Shown here piece by piece: positions 15,930 to 22,636 of a stretch of DNA of 35,196 bases. This DNA comes from Actinomycetota bacterium (lineage in GTDB: Bacteria > Actinomycetota > Acidimicrobiia > Acidimicrobiales > Ilumatobacteraceae), in NCBI GenBank assembly GCA_005787035.1, contig SYCI01000023.1, positions 1-35,196 on the forward strand. The letters are read 5' to 3'. Each line of letters opens with the position of its first letter. Positions within the stretch are counted from its first letter, which is position 1. The position numbers and the translations under genes were made by a program. The notes beneath the pieces were generated by a model. The model had not been told where the DNA came from and did no database searches. It saw nothing but the letters and a program-made list of their open reading frames with translations.

Positions 15930-16598
15930 CTACAACTGGCGAACGTAGGACCACGTCGGTCCACCGAGACCGTCGGGCATCACGAGCCGGTTGCGAGCAC
16001 CGACGGCATCGGCATCACCGGATTCGTAACCGGCATCGCCATTCCAGAGGAGTACCGCCGTCCCGTCGGACGTACGCGACGGGCGGGTCACGTAGGCGGG
16101 CGGTGCCGCCGGGCCCTTCCAGACGGTGTCCGGATCGCCGGCCTCATGGATCTCGTGCAGTGTCACGATGGTCGGCGGAGCCATGGGAAGCCCGGCGCGT
16201 AGAGCGTCGTGGGGAGCGATCCAGCGGTGATCGACGATCTCGTGATTGTCGATGGCGACGTCCTGTCCCGACCACGGCGCCACGAAGAACCACGTGGTGA
16301 AGCGAACTGGAGCCACGGTCGGCGGCGTCCAGTGACTCCACGTCACCAACGATTCGGGTGCCACATCGAGGCCCACTTCTTCGCGTGCTTCACGCACTGC
16401 GGCCGATGCCGCCCGTTCGAGATCGGTTGCACCGTGATCGGAGGTGTCGACCCGCCCACCCGGGAACACCCACATGCCGGCGAATGCGCCGACGTCGCTT
16501 CGGCGGAGAAGCAACACTTCGAGACCACACGGCGATGCGGCGGCCGGTCGAGCCACCACCACCGTGGCGGCCGGACGGCTCTTGGGATCGTCGCTCAC
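15930..16598 (-). CDS. NUDIX hydrolase, NUDT19-like layout
   Basis: Nudix enzymes hydrolyse nucleoside diphosphates linked to another moiety. The 222-residue protein has VFPGGRVD at 44-51 and the core nudix helix REAREEVGL at 69-77, with the metal-binding Glu residues. The spacing between GG and REAREEVG is longer than in the classical 23-residue box. This insertion is known in NUDT19-type CoA/acyl-CoA pyrophosphatases, and crotonase genes lie on both sides, so a CoA-derivative substrate is plausible. GTG 16598 is chosen because TACAGT lies 7 nt upstream and no ATG fits. Confidence 0.85.
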   Translation of the reverse strand: MSDDPKSRPAATVVVARPAAASPCGLEVLLLRRSDVGAFAGMWVFPGGRVDTSDHGATDLERAASAAVREAREEVGLDVAPESLVTWSHWTPPTVAPVRFTTWFFVAPWSGQDVAIDNHEIVDHRWIAPHDALRAGLPMAPPTIVTLHEIHEAGDPDTVWKGPAAPPAYVTRPSRTSDGTAVLLWNGDAGYESGDADAVGARNRLVMPDGLGGPTWSYVRQL

Positions 16599-16605
16599 CG
16601 GCGGG

Positions 16606-16611
16606 ACTGTA
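16606..16611 (-). promoter_or_regulatory. -10 box for leaderless nudix transcript
   Basis: TACAGT on the minus strand lies 7 nt before the GTG start at 16598. It fits TANNNT at leaderless spacing. The divergent crotonase start at 16644 has only the weaker GAGACT (16632-16637) at 6 nt. Confidence 0.5.
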
Positions 16612-16643
16612 GGCGTACGAAGGCTCCGTGCGAGACTTGGCGA

Positions 16644-17408
16644 GTGACCGACTCACTCGTGCTCCTCGACCGCGCCGATGGCGTGGCCACCATCACCCTC
16701 AACAATCCGGCCGAACGAAACACGCTGACCGCCCCCATGGTCGCCGAGATCACGGCGGCCATGGACGACATCGAGGCCGATACGTCGATCGGCGCCATCG
16801 TCGTGACCGGCACTGCACCGGCGTTCTGCGCGGGAGCGAATCTCGGCAATCTTCAACAGAGTTCGGCCGAGAGTTTGGGCAACATCTACGAAGGTTTCCT
16901 CCGTATCGCGCGCAGTGAACTACCCACACTCGCCGCCGTGAATGGCGCTGCGGTGGGTGCCGGCATGAACCTCGCGCTCGGGTGCGACGTGCGACTCGCG
17001 GCGCGTCGCGCCAAGTTCGACACGCGTTTTCTGCAGATCGGCATTCATCCCGGTGGCGGGCACACGTGGATGTTGCGTCGCATCACCGGTCCGCAGACTG
17101 CAATGGCCACAGTTCTCTTTGGCGAGATCCTCGACGGTGAGGAAGCCGAGCGTCTCGGACTCGTTCACAAGTGCGTGGACGACGATCAACTCTTGGCCGT
17201 GGCGCACGAGATGGCCGCCCGCGCCGCCTCGGCACCGCGCGAGTTGCTCATCGAGACGAAGAAGACCATCAAGGCCGTGGCCGACATCGAAGTGCACGAA
17301 GAAGCAGTGGCCCGCGAACTCACACCGCAACTCTGGAGCACCCGTCAGCCGTGGTTCGCCGAACGCATCGCCGCCTTGCAGGCCAAGATCTCCGGAAAGT
17401 CCAAGTAG
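16644..17408 (+). CDS. Crotonase-family protein lacking both hydratase glutamates
   Basis: The 254-residue protein has the crotonase oxyanion-hole motifs AFCAGANL at 60-67 and NGAAVGAGMNLAL at 100-112, and DTRFLQIGIHPGGG at 126-139. By alignment with rat enoyl-CoA hydratase, the first catalytic Glu is Asn109 and the second is Phe129, so ordinary enoyl hydration is unlikely. Other chemistry of the superfamily that uses only the oxyanion hole is possible. GTG 16644 is chosen because the frame further upstream is antisense to the nudix gene. The gene stands alone, divergent from nudix; a weak hairpin follows it. Confidence 0.85.
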   Translation: MTDSLVLLDRADGVATITLNNPAERNTLTAPMVAEITAAMDDIEADTSIGAIVVTGTAPAFCAGANLGNLQQSSAESLGNIYEGFLRIARSELPTLAAVNGAAVGAGMNLALGCDVRLAARRAKFDTRFLQIGIHPGGGHTWMLRRITGPQTAMATVLFGEILDGEEAERLGLVHKCVDDDQLLAVAHEMAARAASAPRELLIETKKTIKAVADIEVHEEAVARELTPQLWSTRQPWFAERIAALQAKISGKSK

Positions 17409-17413
17409 TCGGC

Positions 17414-17439
17414 CGAAAGTCGTCGGCTCGGGACTTTCG
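17414..17439 (+). terminator. Possible hairpin after the crotonase gene
   Basis: CGAAAGTC at 17414-17421 pairs with GACTTTCG at 17432-17439 around a 10-nt loop, 5 nt past the crotonase stop. The 8-bp stem is not especially GC-rich and is followed by TCCCCC rather than a T run, so its termination strength is doubtful. Confidence 0.35.
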
Positions 17440-17455
17440 TCCCCCGAAGTTGCGC

Positions 17456-17520
17456 TTGATTTCCCCGCCGGAAGGAGTACGTTCCGAGCAAGGGGAGTTC
17501 AACGGAACCTGTGAAAGGGG
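17456..17520 (+). promoter_or_regulatory. Promoter-like hexamers and strong ribosome site for the small basic protein
   Basis: TTGATT at 17456-17461 and TACGTT at 17478-17483 are 16 bp apart, resembling a -35/-10 pair. AAGGGGG at 17514-17520 lies 5 nt before ATG 17526 and decides that start. This leader-bearing gene contrasts with the leaderless genes around it. Confidence 0.4.
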
Positions 17521-17525
17521 GACCG

Positions 17526-17846
17526 ATGAGCAAGCGCCATCGAACCGACGAGGCGGTACCGCTTCCGAGGGCCGAACTGCGGGCCCACGCGCACAACGAG
17601 CGCCATCGAGTACGCAGCGAGTTGCACGAACTCGCCGATCTCGTGAGCCACGGTGTGGAAGCCGACGACGTGGTCGATCCCGGTGCCGAATGGAAGCCGA
17701 GTCATCATCACGATGCGGCCCGAGCACTGAAGAAGCTCGACGGCAATCGGCATCTCCGCCACTGGAAGGTCAAGGAGTGGAAGCGTCGCACCGTCGTGCG
17801 TCGTCGCAAGAACGCGGCGTACCGACGGCTGGCCGAATCGGCCTGA
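17526..17846 (+). CDS. Small Arg/His-rich protein of unknown function
   Basis: This is a 106-residue protein I cannot assign. It is strongly basic and His-rich, including HHH at 60-62. It has an acidic central patch (GVEADDVVDPGAE) and a C-terminal basic helix-like stretch KEWKRRTVVRRRKNAAYRRL. No signal peptide, membrane helix or zinc-finger pattern is visible. The composition suggests nucleic-acid or polyanion binding, but that is inference. A good ribosome site and its own likely promoter argue that it is expressed. It ends exactly against the convergent GNAT gene with no spacer between the two stop codons. Confidence 0.7.
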   Translation: MSKRHRTDEAVPLPRAELRAHAHNERHRVRSELHELADLVSHGVEADDVVDPGAEWKPSHHHDAARALKKLDGNRHLRHWKVKEWKRRTVVRRRKNAAYRRLAESA

Positions 17847-18485
17847 TCAGAGCCACTCGTCGGCGAAGTCGGCGGCGCGTTCCTGCCATTCCTCGGCCGT
17901 GATGCCGTAACGGACGTGGTCTTCCCACACGCCGTTGATCTCGAGGAAGCGTAGGGCGGTGCCTTCTTCTCGGATGCGGAGTTTCTCCATGACCCGGTGG
18001 CTGTTGTGGTTACGCGGGATGATGCAGATCTCCACACGGTGCAGCCCGAGTTGTTCGAAGGCGTAGCGGAACACGACGGTGACGGCCTCGGCGACGTAGC
18101 CACGACCGGCTTTGGCTTCGTCGATCCAGTACCCGATGGTTCCGCTCTGTAGCGCCCCGCGTACGACGTTGTTGAGGTTCACCTCACCGGCGAGTTGGTT
18201 GTCGACGAACAAGCCGAACGAGTAACCCGTTCCCGACTGCCGGTCGCGGTCGCGCATGTTGCAGCGGGCCGTGAAGGCATCGCGGTCGGCGGCGGGATCG
18301 GGGGAGAAGGTGGTCTTCAAGGGCTCCCACACCGTGAGCCAGTCGTGGTTGCGACGGCGGATCTCCGACCAGGCCGCGAAGTCGGGCGCAACGAGCGGGC
18401 GCAACATCACCCGCCGGCCGTAGAGCCGGAGCGCGTGGGGCCGCGACGGGTGCCCCTGGGCCGTGCTCGACGATTTGCTCACCAT
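17847..18485 (-). CDS. GNAT-family N-acetyltransferase, RimJ/RimL type
   Basis: The enzyme transfers an acetyl group from acetyl-CoA to an amine, in this subgroup often a protein N-terminus. The 212-residue protein has RLYGRRVMLRPL, IGYWIDEAKAGRGYVAEAV (the acetyl-CoA pyrophosphate loop of RimJ-like enzymes), LGLHRVEICIIPRNHNSHRVMEKLRIREEG and a final WxDHVRYGIT-type segment. ATG 18485 overlaps the end of the ppx gene by 7 bp. It is the last gene of a five-gene overlapping set. The substrate is unknown. Confidence 0.9.
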   Translation of the reverse strand: MVSKSSSTAQGHPSRPHALRLYGRRVMLRPLVAPDFAAWSEIRRRNHDWLTVWEPLKTTFSPDPAADRDAFTARCNMRDRDRQSGTGYSFGLFVDNQLAGEVNLNNVVRGALQSGTIGYWIDEAKAGRGYVAEAVTVVFRYAFEQLGLHRVEICIIPRNHNSHRVMEKLRIREEGTALRFLEINGVWEDHVRYGITAEEWQERAADFADEWL

Positions 18486-19405
18486 GACCCCCGAAGTTCA
18501 GCACAGATCCCGTCGAGGATGTTCTGCGCAGACACCGTGACGTGCGGCGCGGCCCAACGTCGCATGAGGGCCACGAGCACGCAACACCCGCCCACGATCA
18601 CGTCGGCGCGGTCGCGCGGTAAGCCCGGGTTGTGCACGCGGTCGGCGAGCGACTCGGTCGCGAGGGTACGAAAGACGTCCTCCACCGCGGCGCGGGACAG
18701 GTTCATGCCGTGCAGGGCCATGGGGTCGAACCTCGACTGACCAACCTCCACCGCGGCGACGGTCACGATGGTGCCAGCGGTGCCGATGAAATGTTGGGCA
18801 TTGGCGAACTCGGGATGATCGCGCAATACGTCGTCCACGAGATCGTGCGTGTCGCCGATGGCGTTCACGAGCTCTTCCGGACGCGGCGGATCGGACACGA
18901 GGTGGCGTTCGGTCAGTCGCACCGCGCCGACATCGATGCTGCAGGCCGTGACCATCGAGACCGAGTCACCGGTGCGTCGACCGAGCACGAGTTCGGTCGA
19001 ACCACCACCGATGTCGATGACGAGGTGATCGCCCGGGGGTAGTTCGAGTCCGCGCGTGGCGCCGAGATGTGAAAGCCGGCCCTCTTCGATGCCCGACAGG
19101 AGTTCGAGATCGAGTCGCAACGACTCGCGTACGAGTGACGCGAACTCGTCACGGTCGGCGGCGTCGCGCACCGCGCTCGTGCCGGTCACTCGTGCGGTTT
19201 CGACTCCGTGCCGATCGAGGAGTTGGCGATACTCACGCAGGCATTCGACCGTGCGATCGATCGCGGCCCGATCGAGTCGTCCGTTGGCATCGACCCCGCG
19301 GCCGAGTCGTGTGACGGTGACGACTCGTTCGAGGGTGTCACCCGATTCGTCGACGATGAGGAGATTGGTGGAGTTGGTCCCGATGTCGACAGCGCCCACG
19401 TTCAC
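18479..19405 (-). CDS. ppx: Exopolyphosphatase / pppGpp phosphohydrolase (Ppx/GppA family)
   Basis: The family hydrolyses inorganic polyphosphate or guanosine pentaphosphate. The 308-residue protein has the actin-like phosphate-1 motif DIGTNSTNLL at 7-16, GTSAVRDA, the phosphate-2 motif DIGGGSTELV and an IGTAGTI segment. It lacks the C-terminal HD-like domain of long Ppx, matching the short actinobacterial type. The GTG at 19405 overlaps the DUF501 stop as GTGA. The DUF501-ppx order matches the mycobacterial locus of Rv1025 and Rv1026, but the usual eno and ftsB-like genes are not upstream here. Which substrate it prefers cannot be told from sequence. Confidence 0.92.
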   Translation of the reverse strand: MNVGAVDIGTNSTNLLIVDESGDTLERVVTVTRLGRGVDANGRLDRAAIDRTVECLREYRQLLDRHGVETARVTGTSAVRDAADRDEFASLVRESLRLDLELLSGIEEGRLSHLGATRGLELPPGDHLVIDIGGGSTELVLGRRTGDSVSMVTACSIDVGAVRLTERHLVSDPPRPEELVNAIGDTHDLVDDVLRDHPEFANAQHFIGTAGTIVTVAAVEVGQSRFDPMALHGMNLSRAAVEDVFRTLATESLADRVHNPGLPRDRADVIVGGCCVLVALMRRWAAPHVTVSAQNILDGICAELRGSW

Positions 19406-19857
19406 GACGGCACCTCGGCGAGATGATCGGCGACCCAGCGCCCGACCGGATCCTCACCACCGGCGAGAAACCACGCGTAATGCCCGTGCAGGCACTTGAC
19501 GCCCTGACGTGTGCCGCACACTCCACCCGACGGACGCGGACCCGCGTGGTCGGGTGCGATCAGAGCCTCGCGTTCGGCGGCATAACGATCGTGAGCGTGC
19601 CGGAGTTCGTCGGGGTCGACTTCGGCTTCGGCCCGATCCACGCCGCCAGCGGCTTCGAGCCGGCTGACGGCCACGTATTCCTCGGCACCGCACAGCCAAT
19701 AGAGGGTCGGCATAGGGGTTCCGTCGTCGAGGAACGGTGCATTGCGAATGACGACCGGATCACCCGAGGCGTCGCGTACGACGATTTCGAATCGACCGCT
19801 CGGCTCGCGTCCGAGGAGTTCCCGCACTCGCGCGCGGTCGGCGTCGGTGGTGCTCAA
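19402..19857 (-). CDS. DUF501 protein
   Basis: This 151-residue protein of unknown function is widespread in Actinobacteria next to ppx. Recognisable DUF501 parts are the N-terminal LGREPSGRF, PFLDDGTPMPTLYWLCG, SRLEAAGG and QGVKCLHGHYAWFLAGGEDPVGRWV. Cys56, Cys114, Cys122 and nearby His124 and His126 could bind a metal; this is inference. The start is TTG 19857, whose TTGA overlaps the preceding stop just as GTGA and ATGA do at other junctions. The only obvious in-frame alternative is GTG at residue 11. Confidence 0.88.
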   Translation of the reverse strand: MSTTDADRARVRELLGREPSGRFEIVVRDASGDPVVIRNAPFLDDGTPMPTLYWLCGAEEYVAVSRLEAAGGVDRAEAEVDPDELRHAHDRYAAEREALIAPDHAGPRPSGGVCGTRQGVKCLHGHYAWFLAGGEDPVGRWVADHLAEVPS

Positions 19858-20519
19858 CTGTCCTTGCGGCGACGGAAGAGTCGGCGAATGAACAACAACG
19901 CGGCAGCGAGCCCGGCGGCGATCGGAAGAAGTCGTTTCATGACCTGACCGCCGGCCACCTCACCGAGGTTGAGCGGTTCGGCCGCTGGACCTTCGATCTT
20001 GCGGATCTGCGGTTCACCGTTGGTCGCCGGAGCGGCCGCCTCCGGAGCGGGCGCCGGTGCGGGTGCGGTGCCCTGTTCGTCGATGAGGGTGTTGAGGTTG
20101 TCGGCGAACTGGGCGAGGATCTTCTCGCTCACATCGGCGAGCGCGCCGCGACCGAACTGGGCGACCTTGCCCGTGATCGACAGATCTGTGACCACGTTGC
20201 ACGTGGTGGAAGTGGGAGTCACCGACACGAGTTCGGCCGTGATCGTGGCCGAGGCGTTGCCCTTGCCGCCGGTGTCGCGTCCGCTCGCCTTCAGCACCGC
20301 CTTGAAGTTGGTGTCGTCGCGCTCGGTGAACTGCGCTTCACCCTTGAACTGAGCGGTGATGGGACCGACCTTGATCTTGACGACACCCTTGAAGACGTCG
20401 CCATGGACTTCTTGCAACTGGGCGCCGGGCAGACACGGAGCGATGCGCTCGAGGTCGGTGAGAACCTTCCACGTTTCGGCAACCGGCTGATTGACGGTGA
20501 ATGAGTGGTTCAGATCCAT
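19854..20519 (-). CDS. CoxG-like SRPBCC protein with C-terminal membrane anchor
   Basis: CoxG-family proteins serve aerobic carbon monoxide dehydrogenase and related molybdenum hydroxylases, with a hydrophobic-ligand SRPBCC cup tethered to the membrane. The 221-residue protein opens with the family pattern NHSFTVNQPVAETWKVLTD and LPGAQLQEV. It has an Ala/Pro-rich linker at about 150-185 and a membrane helix at about 194-212 followed by RRLFRRRKDS. No coxMSL subunits are in the window, so its partner is elsewhere or it has another role. It overlaps the MobA-like gene by 10 bp and DUF501 by 4 bp. Confidence 0.85.
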   Translation of the reverse strand: MDLNHSFTVNQPVAETWKVLTDLERIAPCLPGAQLQEVHGDVFKGVVKIKVGPITAQFKGEAQFTERDDTNFKAVLKASGRDTGGKGNASATITAELVSVTPTSTTCNVVTDLSITGKVAQFGRGALADVSEKILAQFADNLNTLIDEQGTAPAPAPAPEAAAPATNGEPQIRKIEGPAAEPLNLGEVAGGQVMKRLLPIAAGLAAALLFIRRLFRRRKDS

Positions 20520-21076
20520 CGGTCGAGGTCCTCCTGAGTGTCGATGTCGGCACTGGAACCAGCGCAGGCTACTTCTGAAACGAGTTCGGGGCGCAGGCGG
20601 ATGAGGTGACGCGCACCATGATCACCCTCGGTCGGAAGTTCGGGCCACACGATCGAGTCGAGTTTCACCGGATTGCCGCGCTCACCGTCGTAGGTCGCGA
20701 CCGCAATCGAAGAGTTGGCCGCGGCGACTCGTCGCCAGGCATCGGCCGTCACGAGCGGTTGATCGCCCAGACCGATCACCACACTGGTCGCCCCGCGTGC
20801 TCGGGCCGCCTCGATGCCCACCTGCACCGACGTGGCCTGACCCTCGACCCAACGCGGGTTGGCGATCACCGAGAGTCGTCCATCGGCCGACGAATCGATC
20901 GGAAGGTCGACCGCACCCGTCACCACGATCACGGGGCCGATGTCGGCCTCGAGAGCCGCCGCCACGGCGGTTTCCACCACGGTGCGGCCCCGGAAGGGGG
21001 CCAGCAGCTTGTGGGTGGGCCCCAGGTAACGCGAACCAGCCCCGGCGGCTAGGACGATGGCGACATGGGTCACCAC
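20510..21076 (-). CDS. MobA-like NTP transferase, MocA type
   Basis: Proteins of this type attach CMP or GMP to molybdopterin to give the cofactor of molybdenum hydroxylases. The 188-residue protein has the nucleotidyltransferase signature LAAGAGSR at about 9-16, THKLLAPF, the metal-binding GLGDQPL and a GNPVKL...GDHGARHLI segment typical of MocA-like enzymes. The coupled CoxG-like gene downstream supports a CO dehydrogenase or related hydroxylase link. Tandem GTG codons at 21076 and 21073 are both possible starts; CATGAT 6 nt before the second one resembles a leaderless -10. Confidence 0.83.
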   Translation of the reverse strand: MVTHVAIVLAAGAGSRYLGPTHKLLAPFRGRTVVETAVAAALEADIGPVIVVTGAVDLPIDSSADGRLSVIANPRWVEGQATSVQVGIEAARARGATSVVIGLGDQPLVTADAWRRVAAANSSIAVATYDGERGNPVKLDSIVWPELPTEGDHGARHLIRLRPELVSEVACAGSSADIDTQEDLDRWI

Positions 21077-21229
21077 CCCATCATGCCCTCTGACCTGCGG
21101 TTTTGCGAGTCGCGGGGGTGGTTATCTGCCTGATTCGGTGTGGTCCCGACTGGAGTATTTCATTTGTGTTGCGATACCGTGACGCTTTCCTGTCAACGGA
21201 AACATCCGTCAGCGGCCAGGGAGGTGAGC
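21077..21229. promoter_or_regulatory. Divergent intergenic region upstream of the NlpC/P60 gene
   Basis: This 153-bp region separates the MobA-like operon from the cell-wall hydrolase. TACCGT at 21175-21180 fits a -10. ACGGA/TCCGT at 21196-21209 can form a small hairpin, and AGGGAGG just before ATG 21230 is a strong ribosome site. I looked for the ydaO-type c-di-AMP riboswitch, common before such hydrolases, and did not recognise it. Confidence 0.35.
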
Positions 21230-21865
21230 ATGCCCGGTCGAATTCAGAACCTTCGTCGCCGACTCGGCGTACTCGGACTCGCCGGGGCAATCGTGATCGG
21301 TACGGCCGTCCCGACGGCGTCGGCCGCCGCCCCGCGGATGGTCGATCCGATCGCCGAAGTCGCCGCCGGTGCCCTCGTTCTTCTGAACTCGTCGTCCACG
21401 CGCGATGAGTCGCCTTCGTTCCTCGCCTGGCGCGAACAGCTCGCCGTCGAGGTCGGTGAGCGGCTCGGTCTCGATCCGGACGAACTGCTCGAAGCATGGG
21501 ACCGCGCCGACACCGAACACCAAACGGCGTTGGTGGCCGCGTTGTCGCAACTCGGGGCGCCTTATCGCCGACGCAGTGCCGATCCCGAGAAGGGTTTCGA
21601 CTGTTCAGGGCTCACGGCGTACGCATGGGGTCAGGCGGGAGTCTCGTTGGCCCGCAACTCGACACAGCAGTTCCGGCAAGGCGAGCCGCGCAACTTCTTC
21701 ACTGCGCAGGCCGGCGATCTCATCCGCTACCCGGGGCACGTGATGATGTGGCTCGGGGTCGACAGCGCAGTCGTGCATTCGCCCGAACCGGGCAAAGTCG
21801 TGGAAGTCCGGCTGTTGTCGGATCGGTCGCTACGACGCAGCGGATTCTTCGACCCGAGCGAGTGA
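21230..21865 (+). CDS. Secreted NlpC/P60 peptidoglycan endopeptidase
   Basis: NlpC/P60 enzymes cut peptide stems of peptidoglycan. The 211-residue precursor has a Sec signal peptide with basic residues at 4-11 and a hydrophobic core at about 12-27, and a likely cleavage site after TASA at about 29-32. The C-terminal catalytic domain shows FDCSGLTAYAW with nucleophile Cys125, PGHVMMWLG with His170 and VVHSPEPG with His183 as probable third residue. The region at 35-105 has no known wall-binding repeat. ATG 21230 is supported by AGGGAGGTGAGC directly upstream. Confidence 0.93.
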   Translation: MPGRIQNLRRRLGVLGLAGAIVIGTAVPTASAAAPRMVDPIAEVAAGALVLLNSSSTRDESPSFLAWREQLAVEVGERLGLDPDELLEAWDRADTEHQTALVAALSQLGAPYRRRSADPEKGFDCSGLTAYAWGQAGVSLARNSTQQFRQGEPRNFFTAQAGDLIRYPGHVMMWLGVDSAVVHSPEPGKVVEVRLLSDRSLRRSGFFDPSE

Positions 21866-21869
21866 CCGA

Positions 21870-22556
21870 TCAGGTCGTTCCGGTGTCGAAAGCGCTCGGA
21901 TCGGCGGTCGGTGCGATGCCGGTGACCTCCACGAGGACGTCGGCGGTCTCGATCCGGGAAACGACACTCAGGCCCTCGAGCGCGCAGTAGATCGTCGTGC
22001 GAGTGGTTCCGGTCAGGTCGACCATCGGGATCTCGGTGCAGACCTCGTTGCTTCCGTAGACCTCAGCCGTCGACTTCACGATCTCACCGACGGCGATCTT
22101 GGAATCCTGTTCGATGCGCTTCAGAGTGGAGTCGCGGAAGAAGCGCGCGGTCATCATCCGGTCGGACACTCGGTAATCGAGGATGCCGGCCTGACAGTCG
22201 TCGGTGATGAGCGAGCACGTGGCGGTCTTGCCCTCGGCGGTGAAGACGAATCGCTCCTGACCGATGATCGAAGCGGTACCGAGAGATGCGTCGTACACGA
22301 CCTTGCCGATGGTCTGCTGTCCGCCGAACTTGGTCGTGATCGAGTACGTCACGGTGAACTGAGCCATGGTCGGTGAATCGAGCAGGATCCCGGCAACTTC
22401 GTTGGACGGGGTGCTCTCGATGACCGGCAACGAATCGTCGACGACGAGCCGGGGGCGTTCGCCGGTGACGCAACCGGCGAGAGCTACTCCACTCAGAGCG
22501 ATGCCGGCCAGAGCACCGAGTGTTCGGTTGGTCACGGAAGCCCGGGCGAACGACAC
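21870..22556 (-). CDS. Lipoprotein of unknown function
   Basis: A 228-residue predicted lipoprotein: after a basic N-terminus and hydrophobic core the lipobox VALAGC appears at about residues 24-29. The mature part is beta-rich, with alternating patterns such as FTVTYSITTKFGG and VVYDASLG. It contains four further Cys that could form disulfides (ATCSLITDDCQ, EVCTEI and IYCALEG). I recognise no family. GTG 22556 is favoured over GTG 22535 because TAGCCT (22568-22563) lies exactly 6 nt upstream. It is convergent with the NlpC/P60 gene, 4 bp away, and divergent from the membrane protein. Confidence 0.75.
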   Translation of the reverse strand: MSFARASVTNRTLGALAGIALSGVALAGCVTGERPRLVVDDSLPVIESTPSNEVAGILLDSPTMAQFTVTYSITTKFGGQQTIGKVVYDASLGTASIIGQERFVFTAEGKTATCSLITDDCQAGILDYRVSDRMMTARFFRDSTLKRIEQDSKIAVGEIVKSTAEVYGSNEVCTEIPMVDLTGTTRTTIYCALEGLSVVSRIETADVLVEVTGIAPTADPSAFDTGTT

Positions 22557-22562
22557 TGCGTC

Positions 22563-22630
22563 AGGCTAGGTCGGCCATCGGTGAATGTCGTGGCACGGGA
22601 TTCGCCGGCCACCGAACCGACGCGTAGCGT
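22563..22630. promoter_or_regulatory. Divergent leaderless -10 boxes for lipoprotein and membrane protein
   Basis: TAGCCT (22568-22563, minus strand) lies 6 nt before GTG 22556, and TAGCGT (22625-22630, plus strand) lies 6 nt before GTG 22637. The matching spacing decides the start codon for both genes, neither of which has a Shine-Dalgarno. Confidence 0.6.
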
Positions 22631-22636
22631 GTGAAC

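Noticed and set aside
16209-16643. Upstream extension of the second crotonase
   Set aside because: It is antisense to the nudix gene, and crotonase homology begins at GTG 16644.
14511-17408. The two crotonase genes as a recent tandem duplication
   Set aside because: Their active-site residues and insertions differ strongly and they lie on opposite strands separated by other genes.
17843-17850. Palindrome CTGATCAG at the convergent stops of the small basic protein and GNAT genes
   Set aside because: Only 8 bp, and it arises from two abutting TGA stops; too short to call a terminator.
21077-21229. Possible c-di-AMP (ydaO-type) riboswitch before the NlpC/P60 gene
   Set aside because: The region is short and I could not match the conserved segments of that riboswitch.
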